Source: a bacterium (GTDB lineage Bacteria > Ratteibacteria > UBA8468). From it: DNA of 8,437 bases. Shown piece after piece: positions 1 to 4,855 of this stretch. The stretch lies in contig DAOVGU010000042.1 in the NCBI GenBank assembly GCA_030672255.1, positions 1 to 8,437 on the forward strand. The letters are read 5' to 3'. Under the pieces are notes generated by a model. It was not told the DNA's origin. It ran no database searches and was given only the letters and a program-made list of their open reading frames with translations. The position numbers were made by a program, and so were the translations under genes. The stretch's first letter is position 1; each line of letters begins with the position of its first letter.

Positions 1-15
1 GGGGGTGATAGGAAA

Positions 16-486
16 ATGGGTATCGCAGAGGATATCGTATCTTTAGGTGAGGATATGGCTTCCTCTTACACTGACCGGACAAAGAGGGTAACCGCTCTGG
101 CTAAGGAAACCGCCACGATGTTAAAAGGTTTCCAGAAAGGGAATAAGGAAAGAGAAGAGGCGGTTTCCGATCTTTTAGCAGGTTTCCGTGAAGAGGAAGA
201 AAAGATGGCTGAAGAATTGCGCTCAACTTTAGCCAAAAATGAGGCAGATAGATTGAAGAAAACCAGAGCCGAGATAAAGGAAAGAATCTCTGAGGTTGAG
301 AACCTTCTTGCCGGTTTCCGGGAGGAGAATGAGAAACTTGCTTCTGCCTGGCAGGGCGTTATTTCTTTAATGGAGAAAACGAGAGCAGGTAAAGCAAAAC
401 CGAAGATAGAGGCAGGAGAAGAAGTAAGCACGGTCGAGGAGGTAGTAGAAAAGGCAAAGAAAGGAAAGAAAAAGAAGAAGAAATAG
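16..486 (+). CDS. Repetitive coiled-coil protein, possible GvpC-like gas vesicle accessory protein
   Basis: This 156-residue, highly charged, almost wholly helical protein has no signal peptide or membrane segment. The motif LLAGFREE occurs twice (residues 53-60 and 97-104), 44 residues apart, each followed by a similar E-E-K-(M/L)-A segment. A weaker relative, LKGFQKGN, starts at 36. The last 30 residues are Lys/Glu-rich and end in a run of lysines. The pattern of a short aliphatic-aromatic core (LLAGF) set in a long amphipathic helix recalls the ELLAF-type 33-residue repeats of cyanobacterial GvpC, which binds the outside of the gas vesicle and stiffens it. That link is by motif style and cluster context, not proven homology; a generic phasin-like coiled coil is the alternative. 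The start is ATG 16, with GGGGGTGA at 1-8 and AGGA at 10-13 upstream. It is the first gene seen and is followed 35 bases later by the zinc protein gene. Confidence 0.72.
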   Translation: MGIAEDIVSLGEDMASSYTDRTKRVTALAKETATMLKGFQKGNKEREEAVSDLLAGFREEEEKMAEELRSTLAKNEADRLKKTRAEIKERISEVENLLAGFREENEKLASAWQGVISLMEKTRAGKAKPKIEAGEEVSTVEEVVEKAKKGKKKKKK

Positions 487-520
487 ATAAAGGGGCTATT
501 CCCAAAATAGGAGATAGAAA

Positions 521-850
521 ATGGAGAGAGACCCTACGATTAAATGTGCTTTCTGTAACGGGGAAGGTTTAGACCCCTTTGGGATTATGTCCAAACTTTC
601 TGCCTGTTATGTCTGCAGAGGAAGAGGAAAGGTTGATGTTGGGGAACCTTATATTACCTGCGCTTTTTGTAAAGGAAGCGGTATCCATCCCAATACCCGG
701 ATGAATTGTCTGGTCTGCAAAGGAAAGGGTGTAGTTTCTATTAAAGGACCAACAGAAAAGTGTGTTACCTGTAATGGAGCCGGGGTGGAACCTCAAGGTT
801 ATTTACCTTGTCTGATTTGTCAAGGGAAAGGTGTCGTTCCTAAAAAATAA
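521..850 (+). CDS. DnaJ-type zinc-finger protein with six CxxCxGxG motifs
   Basis: This 109-residue protein consists almost entirely of DnaJ-style cysteine motifs: CAFCNGEG (9-16), CYVCRGRG (29-36), CAFCKGSG (47-54), CLVCKGKG (63-70), CVTCNGAG (81-88) and CLICQGKG (97-104). All 12 cysteines fall in these motifs, which fits three zinc ions. They group as three tandem two-motif units beginning near residues 9, 47 and 81. Canonical DnaJ has four such motifs and two zincs, plus a J-domain and substrate-binding domains; none of those are present here. The central zinc module of DnaJ helps client binding and thiol chemistry, so a client-binding or scaffold role for gas vesicle proteins is plausible but inferred. 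AGGAG at 509-513, seven bases before ATG 521, supports the start. It is co-directional with its neighbours, in the same operon as a J-domain fused to a GvpL/F protein. Confidence 0.85.
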   Translation: MERDPTIKCAFCNGEGLDPFGIMSKLSACYVCRGRGKVDVGEPYITCAFCKGSGIHPNTRMNCLVCKGKGVVSIKGPTEKCVTCNGAGVEPQGYLPCLICQGKGVVPKK

Positions 851-854
851 AAAA

Positions 855-861
855 GGGGATG
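855..861 (+). promoter_or_regulatory. Ribosome binding site choosing the 868 start
   Basis: GGGGATG, preceded by A, resembles the extended Shine-Dalgarno AGGAGGTGA with a wobble. It sits directly on the alternative start ATG 859 but at normal distance from ATG 868, favouring the downstream start. Confidence 0.5.
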
Positions 862-867
862 AAAAAA

Positions 868-1029
868 ATGGGTTACCAACAGGAAAGGGGGAAATTACAG
901 GATAAACTTCATTGTGACCATTTAGTCAAACATAAGGCTTATCTGCAATTTCATAAGGAAAGAGAAGTTCGCGAGAAAGAGTTACAACAAGGGCATCTCG
1001 CTAAGCATCGTGCTTATGCCGGAGATTAA
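868..1029 (+). CDS. Small His-rich protein with an internal HLxKHxAY repeat, function unknown
   Basis: A 53-codon reading frame lies between the zinc protein gene and gvpN. It encodes a hydrophilic, probably helical peptide with six histidines and one cysteine. The octapeptide HLVKHKAY (residues 18-25) recurs as HLAKHRAY (43-50), 25 residues apart, so the histidine pairs at 18/22 and 43/47 sit one helical turn apart. The codons of the two copies differ at several positions, which suggests selection on the protein rather than a recent DNA duplication. ATG 868 is preferred because AAGGGG lies nine bases upstream, matching the style of other sites in this operon; ATG 859, in frame, would add three residues (MKK) but leaves no spacer after the Gs. 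I do not recognise the family. Histidine spacing could permit metal binding, but this is speculation. Confidence 0.68.
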   Translation: MGYQQERGKLQDKLHCDHLVKHKAYLQFHKEREVREKELQQGHLAKHRAYAGD

Positions 1030-1065
1030 GACTAAAGAATAGTGTTAGATTTTCCTCGTGAAAAG

Positions 1066-1078
1066 GGTAGAGTCTACC
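1066..1078. repeat. Short palindrome upstream of gvpN
   Basis: GGTAGA and TCTACC flank a single G in the 72-base gap between the small His-rich gene and gvpN. A perfect 6-base inverted repeat with an odd centre could be an operator half-site pair or a small hairpin (5-base stem, 3-base loop). There is no direct evidence of function, and a repeat of this size can occur by chance. Confidence 0.3.
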
Positions 1079-1082
1079 ACTT

Positions 1083-1093
1083 AAAGGGGGCGA
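1083..1093 (+). promoter_or_regulatory. Ribosome binding site choosing the gvpN start
   Basis: AAAGGGGGCGA lies 8-11 bases before ATG 1102. No comparable site precedes the in-frame GTG at 1042, so ATG 1102 is taken as the gvpN start. Confidence 0.55.
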
Positions 1094-1101
1094 ATAATAA
1101 A

Positions 1102-2016
1102 ATGGGAAAAGAAGAATTAACTACAGTTTTAGAACCAAAGTCATTACCCAACTTTGTAGAAACACAGTTCATCAAGGAGATTAGTAACCGTGCTCTGGGC
1201 TATATCAAGGCGGGATTTCCGATTCATTTTCGTGGACCTACAGGCACAGGTAAGACAACTTTGGCGATGCATATCGCCAGTATTATCGGTCGGCCGGTAG
1301 TAATGATTCATGGCGATGAGGAATTTAGCACCTCTGATTTAGTAGGGGGTGAATATGGTTATCGCATCAAAAAGGTAGTGGATAACTTTATCCACTCTGT
1401 GCTTAAGACCGAAGAAGATATGGTAAAACGTTGGGTAGATAACCGTTTAACTGTCGCCTGTAAATATGGGTTTACTCTTATTTATGATGAGTTCACTCGT
1501 TCACGACCGGAGGCGAATAATATCCTTCTTTCTGTTCTTCAGGAGAAGATGATGGATTTACCAGCCGCCAGGGAAGGAGAGGATTATCTGAGGGTTGACC
1601 CTGACTTCACTGCGATCTTTACCTCTAACCCGGAAGAATATGCCGGAGTCCACAGGTCTCAGGATGCTCTGCGCGACAGGATGATTACCCTGGACCTGGG
1701 TTATTTTGACCGGGATACGGAGATTGGCATCACCAAGGCAAAGGCGAAGCTTCTTGAAAAGGATGCGGCAAAGATTGTAAACATTGTCAGAGGTTTACGA
1801 GAATCAGGGGGATACGAGTTTGCTCCCACCATTCGTAGTTGCATTATGATTGCCAAAACCTTAAAGGTTCAGAATGGTGCGGTAGACCCGAAAAGTAAGC
1901 TTTTCCGAGCAATCTGCCAGGACATTCTCGCCTCAGAGACAAGTAGGGTTGGCAGTAAGAGCAATGAAGACAAGGTTAAAGAGGTGGTAGGCAAACTAAT
2001 AGATAAGTATTGTTAA
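1102..2016 (+). CDS. gvpN: Gas vesicle protein GvpN, MoxR-like AAA+ ATPase
   Basis: This 304-residue cytoplasmic ATPase matches the usual GvpN length. GvpN is a conserved AAA+ protein (MoxR/dynein-related group) needed for normal gas vesicle growth, probably acting on assembly intermediates. Visible elements in order are an N-terminal leader containing FVET (18-21), Walker A GPTGTGKT (45-52), a GDEEFSTSDLVGG segment (71-83) typical of the group, Walker B TLIYDE (125-130), FTRSRPEANN (131-140), sensor 1 in TSN (174-176), and arginines 191 and 193 as likely finger residues in ALRDRM. The C-terminal helical lid contains FAPTIRS. All key ATPase residues are intact. ATG 1102 is chosen by its purine-rich site and by protein length; a GTG at 1042 would add 20 atypical residues. 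The stop at 2014-2016 is followed at once by the AbrB-like gene's ribosome binding site. Confidence 0.95.
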   Translation: MGKEELTTVLEPKSLPNFVETQFIKEISNRALGYIKAGFPIHFRGPTGTGKTTLAMHIASIIGRPVVMIHGDEEFSTSDLVGGEYGYRIKKVVDNFIHSVLKTEEDMVKRWVDNRLTVACKYGFTLIYDEFTRSRPEANNILLSVLQEKMMDLPAAREGEDYLRVDPDFTAIFTSNPEEYAGVHRSQDALRDRMITLDLGYFDRDTEIGITKAKAKLLEKDAAKIVNIVRGLRESGGYEFAPTIRSCIMIAKTLKVQNGAVDPKSKLFRAICQDILASETSRVGSKSNEDKVKEVVGKLIDKYC

Positions 2017-2027
2017 GGGGGTGAAAA

Positions 2028-2198
2028 ATGACCTTAATGCGTGGATTTGTCCGGGTGGATGAGGAAGGGAAAATTCCGATTCCCAAGAATATTGCCCGCG
2101 AGGCAGGATTAAAACCGGGAACAATAGTAGAATTAAAAATAACTGGAGCCAGCAAAGCGAAGAATATCCTCCTTTCCAGGAGAGAGAGTTTCAGATAA
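2028..2198 (+). CDS. AbrB/SpoVT-type swapped-hairpin protein
   Basis: A 56-residue frame begins at ATG 2028 after GGGGGTGA (2017-2024). The segment VRVDEEGKIPIPKNIAREAGLKPG, residues 8-31, has the AbrB/MazE swapped-hairpin signature: a strand with V-D-E-x-G, then I-P-I-P-K, a helix ending in A-G-L-K-P-G, and a closing strand TIVELKI (32-38). Proteins of this family dimerise into a small barrel that binds DNA, commonly as transition-state regulators or antitoxins. No toxin gene is adjacent, so an operon-level regulator is more likely than an antitoxin. The N-domain of Cdc48-type ATPases is structurally related to this barrel, so a protein-binding rather than DNA-binding role is conceivable. 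It lies 11 bases after gvpN and 14 bases before the next gene. Confidence 0.8.
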   Translation: MTLMRGFVRVDEEGKIPIPKNIAREAGLKPGTIVELKITGASKAKNILLSRRESFR

Positions 2199-2212
2199 GG
2201 GAGCGTTAAAAT

Positions 2213-2545
2213 ATGAAAAGTATACTTGAGGCAGGCAAAGGGGCTGGCGATATCAAAGGGATTACCGGGAGTAAGCTTCACTCTGCTCCGAGGACAGGGG
2301 ATACCGCCTATTTAGACCTCTTTATCCTGAAGAAAAAGCAGGATAGATTGGAGAGAGAAGAAGAGACCTTAAAAAAGAGGAAAGAGAGGATTCAAAAAAA
2401 CCTAACCGAGATTGAAAAGGAAAGAAAATTAGCCGAGAAGGTAGTAGAAAAGGAAAAAGGGGGAGAACCTAAAAAGAAAACTCCTGAACCAAAAATAAAA
2501 GTTCCTTCCAAAGAGTGGCATAAGATGACCTTAAACTATGGGTAA
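2213..2545 (+). CDS. Small coiled-coil protein of the gas vesicle cluster, function unknown
   Basis: This 110-residue protein has a Gly/Lys-rich N-terminus (1-30), then TAYLDLFILKKKQDRLE (31-47), leading into a long charged coiled coil to about residue 82. A Pro/Lys-rich tail ends in EWHKMTLNYG. The Y-L-D-L-x-x-L-x-K-x-x-(D/E)-R-L-E pattern followed by a basic/acidic helix is one I associate with small unnamed proteins in bacterial gas vesicle clusters, but that is from memory and unverified. There is no signal peptide or membrane helix. AAGGGAG at 2197-2203 sits nine bases before ATG 2213. Its end overlaps the next gene by eight bases, implying translational coupling and perhaps matched stoichiometry with that protein. 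Confidence 0.75.
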   Translation: MKSILEAGKGAGDIKGITGSKLHSAPRTGDTAYLDLFILKKKQDRLEREEETLKKRKERIQKNLTEIEKERKLAEKVVEKEKGGEPKKKTPEPKIKVPSKEWHKMTLNYG

Positions 2546-3305
2546 AGCAGAGCAGATTGCTAAAAGAGAGATAGCTAAAGAAAAAGCAAGAATATCAAGG
2601 AAGGGAATAGAAGACCCTAGAGTTCTTATATTAGAAAGAGAGGCAGAACTCTACAGAAAGGAAAAAGAGGAGGAAGAAACCAAAAGGAAACTTCAGGAAG
2701 ATACTGAAAGGCGGGAAAATAAAATTTCTCCTTTAACCTTTAAGGAATTAAAACCGGAAGAATATAAACCAAAAGAGAAAAAAGAAGGAGGTGTAGTAGA
2801 CTGGCTTCAAAAAGGGATAGAGGGCTGGAAGGAAAAAAAGAAAGTTAAGGATAAGGAAGGACCAACAAAATCTATCAATGCGGCCTCTATCTGGGTCTTT
2901 GCCCGGAAATTAATGGCAAGAGAATGGGCAAGAGCATTAGGGAGAAAACGAACTGAGCCTCGGGAAATTGCTTTAGTGGAAGAGGCCCGCATCTGGGAAA
3001 GGAGAAAAGAGGAAAGAAGATTAAAGCTTCGCCGCGAAAAAAAGATGCTGGAAGCATTCTGCTTGCTTCTCCTTGAAGATAAGAAATTCCCCGAGACCAG
3101 GAGAGAAGAAACATACGAATTTGGTGGAGTAAACTTCCTTGTCAAAAAGAGAAGGAATGGATACAGGGTCTATGTAGAAGCATTGGAAAAAACTCCTTAC
3201 CTGCGAAGAAAAGGATGGAGTGACCTCTTGGGTAAGTATGAATTGAAGGTTAATAATGATTTTAACTGCGTTTCTTATAAAAAAATGAAAAATGAGGAGG
3301 ATTAA
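2538..3305 (+). CDS. Highly charged three-part protein of unknown function
   Basis: This 255-residue protein matches no family I recognise. Residues 1-62 are a Lys/Glu/Arg-rich helix. Residues 63-112 form a Pro/Lys-rich linker with a Trp-containing segment (VVDWL...GWKEK, 87-100). Residues 115-182 are helical and Arg-rich, ending in the hydrophobic stretch FCLLLLE (174-180). Residues 190-247 look like a compact alpha/beta domain with alternating strands (FGGVNFLV, YRVYVEAL, KYELKV, FNCVSY). No signal peptide or true membrane span is seen, so it is probably cytoplasmic or vesicle-associated. ATG 2538 overlaps the upstream gene by eight bases and lacks a strong ribosome binding site, pointing to coupled translation. 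Its final codons contain the binding site of the following winged-helix gene. A structural or adaptor role in vesicle assembly is only a guess from context. Confidence 0.8.
   Translation: MGKAEQIAKREIAKEKARISRKGIEDPRVLILEREAELYRKEKEEEETKRKLQEDTERRENKISPLTFKELKPEEYKPKEKKEGGVVDWLQKGIEGWKEKKKVKDKEGPTKSINAASIWVFARKLMAREWARALGRKRTEPREIALVEEARIWERRKEERRLKLRREKKMLEAFCLLLLEDKKFPETRREETYEFGGVNFLVKKRRNGYRVYVEALEKTPYLRRKGWSDLLGKYELKVNNDFNCVSYKKMKNEED
3294..3300 (+). promoter_or_regulatory. Ribosome binding site choosing the 3307 start
   Basis: GAGGAGG lies six bases before ATG 3307. The in-frame ATG 3292 overlaps this site and is therefore unlikely to be the start. Confidence 0.7.
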
Positions 3306-3306
3306 A

Positions 3307-3513
3307 ATGCCAAGCGGAAGTGAATTAGAAGCTTTAAAGATAATTGCTGAAAAAGAAGAGACTACTGCTTTTGCGATAGCCAGACAAATGAAGGTAGATA
3401 TTCCCTATGCCCGGGTGCTCTGCAATTCCCTGGGAAGAGATGATTATATTGATGTCCTTGCCTCAGGGAAATTAAGAATTACTGCCAAAGGAAAAGCATC
3501 TCTTAAGAAATAA
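3307..3513 (+). CDS. Small winged-helix DNA-binding protein
   Basis: This 68-residue protein has the layout of a stand-alone winged helix: a helix in SELEALKIIAEKEE (5-18), a helix-turn-helix from TAFAIARQMKV to PYARVLCNSLGR (20-44), then a wing with DYIDVLASGKLRITAKGK (46-62). The L-R-I-T-x-K-G-K ending is typical of MarR/PadR/ArsR-like wings. No effector domain is present, so it may dimerise or act as an adaptor. Its place in the middle of the operon suggests control of gas vesicle genes, but sequence alone cannot say whether it activates or represses. ATG 3307 is set by the strong GAGGAGG just upstream; ATG 3292 would add five residues. A 61-base gap with no clear signal follows before the first gvpL/F gene. 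Confidence 0.78.
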   Translation: MPSGSELEALKIIAEKEETTAFAIARQMKVDIPYARVLCNSLGRDDYIDVLASGKLRITAKGKASLKK

Positions 3514-3574
3514 AATGTCCCCCAATGAGACCTTTTAAAGAGGAATTAAAGAAAAAAGAATCTTAAAGAGAAGA

Positions 3575-4318
3575 ATGGAGAAAGAGGGAAAATACATCTA
3601 CGGTATTATTGGAGCAAATGAGGGAAGGAACTTTGGTAATATCGGGATTGGGGGAAGAGGCGATGTAGTAACGACCATCGGTTATCAATGCCTTTCTGCA
3701 GTAATCAGCAATACTCCTCTGGAAAAGTATACCATCAGTAAAGAGAATATGTCTGTTCACACTAAAGTAATTGAGAAAGTAATGAAGGATTATACGGTTC
3801 TTCCGATGAGGTTCTGTGTAGTAGCCGATAGTGCCGAGGAGGTGCGCAGCCTCTTAAGAAAAAGATATATTGAACTTAAAGGATTATTGAAGGACTTAGA
3901 TGGTAAGATTGAATTAGGAGTAAAAGGTTTTTATGAAGAAATGAAGCCAATCTTTGCCGAAATTGTAAAGGAGAATAAAAAAGTTAAAATCTTAAGGGAT
4001 AAAATTGCTAAATCTTCAAACACCTACAGGGAAAAGATAAGATTGGGAGAATTGGTAGCTAATGCCTTAAAAGAGAAGAAAAAAAAGGAGGCAGAGGAGA
4101 TTATTGCTCCTTTGAAGAAAATCTCCTATGATTTTCGTAATAATGAAACAACCGGAGATGAAATGCTTATTAATACTGCTTTCTTGATAGATAGAGCTCG
4201 GGAGAAGGAGTTTGACAATCAGATGAATGAATTAGATGATAGGCACGGGAAAAGGATAAGATTTAAATATGTCGGCCCAACCCCGCCCTATAACTTTGTC
4301 AGTTTAACGATAAAGTGA
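3575..4318 (+). CDS. gvpL/F: Gas vesicle protein GvpL/GvpF family, copy 1
   Basis: This 247-residue protein has the usual GvpL/F length. Family hallmarks are YIYGI near the N-terminus (7-11), LPMRF (76-80), the strand segment ELGVKGFY (113-120), a charged helical middle (about 121-185) and the C-terminal FKYVGPTPPYNF (230-241). GvpF and GvpL are soluble or minor vesicle proteins; GvpF binds GvpA and is thought to keep it from aggregating and help nucleate the shell. The ATG 3575 site is weak (AAAGAGAAGA). Its TGA stop overlaps the binding site of the following Hsp20 gene. Copy 1 keeps the canonical LPMRF and GPxPPY residues, unlike copy 2. Whether it is functionally F or L cannot be decided from sequence, since family members are named inconsistently. 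Confidence 0.93.
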   Translation: MEKEGKYIYGIIGANEGRNFGNIGIGGRGDVVTTIGYQCLSAVISNTPLEKYTISKENMSVHTKVIEKVMKDYTVLPMRFCVVADSAEEVRSLLRKRYIELKGLLKDLDGKIELGVKGFYEEMKPIFAEIVKENKKVKILRDKIAKSSNTYREKIRLGELVANALKEKKKKEAEEIIAPLKKISYDFRNNETTGDEMLINTAFLIDRAREKEFDNQMNELDDRHGKRIRFKYVGPTPPYNFVSLTIK

Positions 4319-4327
4319 GGAGAAAAA

Positions 4328-4855
4328 ATGTTTAAGAAGAAAAAGGATGAAGAAAAAGAGATAGATTTTGGTCTGGGAAAGATTGGCTTTGGAGGTATTT
4401 TTAAAGGAGTCGGTAATCTTATTGATCTTGCCTCCAAATTATCGGAAGAGGCAAAGGAGATTAAAAAGGAAGGGGAGATAGACCTTTCCAAGATTAAAAA
4501 AGGTATGAAGGGAATCTATGGTTTTTCTTTAAAAACATTGGTGGGGGGGAAACCGGTTGTTGAGACATTCGGCAATGTTAAGGAAAGCCCAAAAGGTCCC
4601 ACGGTAGAGGAGGTAAGAGAGCCAATTGTAGATACCTTTGATGAGAAAGACCATATCCTCATTATTGCTGAGATTCCCGGGGTTACTGAGGAGAAGATAA
4701 AAACAGAGATTTCCGGCGATATCCTGAAACTTTCTGCCGAAGATACCGATAGAAAATATGCTAAAGAAGTTTTACTTCCTTCTAAGGTAAAACCAGAGAC
4801 ATTGGAAAAGACCTATAAGAACGGGGTTCTGGAGATCAAGATTAAAAAAGCATAA
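4328..4855 (+). CDS. gvpH: GvpH-like Hsp20 small heat-shock protein
   Basis: This 175-residue protein has two halves. Residues 1-95 hold a Lys-rich start, a Gly-rich hydrophobic segment (FGLGKIGFGGIFKGVGN, 14-30) and the stretch GIYGFSLKT...VVETFGNV (62-84), which resembles the conserved N-terminal part of GvpH. Residues 98-175 are an alpha-crystallin domain: EPIVDTFDEKDHILIIAEIPGV, strands around KTEISGDILKLSAE, and the sHSP hallmark YKNGVLEI (163-170) with a final I-K-I. Archaeal GvpH interacts with GvpA and shows sHSP-like traits. A holdase role for the hydrophobic shell protein follows from the family. GAGGAG at 4316-4321 precedes ATG 4328. Its stop overlaps the start of the Cdc48-like gene in TAATG, so the two are likely produced together. 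Confidence 0.9.
   Translation: MFKKKKDEEKEIDFGLGKIGFGGIFKGVGNLIDLASKLSEEAKEIKKEGEIDLSKIKKGMKGIYGFSLKTLVGGKPVVETFGNVKESPKGPTVEEVREPIVDTFDEKDHILIIAEIPGVTEEKIKTEISGDILKLSAEDTDRKYAKEVLLPSKVKPETLEKTYKNGVLEIKIKKA

Noticed and set aside
66..431. Minus-strand open frame opposite the coiled-coil gene
   Set aside because: It mirrors a repetitive charged gene, giving Ser/Phe-rich low-complexity sequence, with no homology features.
1042..1101. GTG-initiated 20-residue extension of gvpN
   Set aside because: There is no ribosome binding site near GTG 1042, the added residues are unlike GvpN, and ATG 1102 has a purine-rich site at usable distance.
2028..2198. AbrB-like gene as the antitoxin of a toxin-antitoxin pair
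   Set aside because: No PIN, MazF or other toxin-like gene is adjacent; both neighbours are gas vesicle cluster genes.
2807..3145. Overlapping minus-strand open frames opposite the 255-residue gene
   Set aside because: They are shadows of Lys/Glu/Arg-rich codons, with Phe/Ser/Leu-biased composition and no domain signature.
3525..3566. 13-codon mini ORF in the gap before gvpL/F copy 1
   Set aside because: It is too short, has no clear ribosome binding site and no recognisable similarity; it is likely chance in A-rich sequence.
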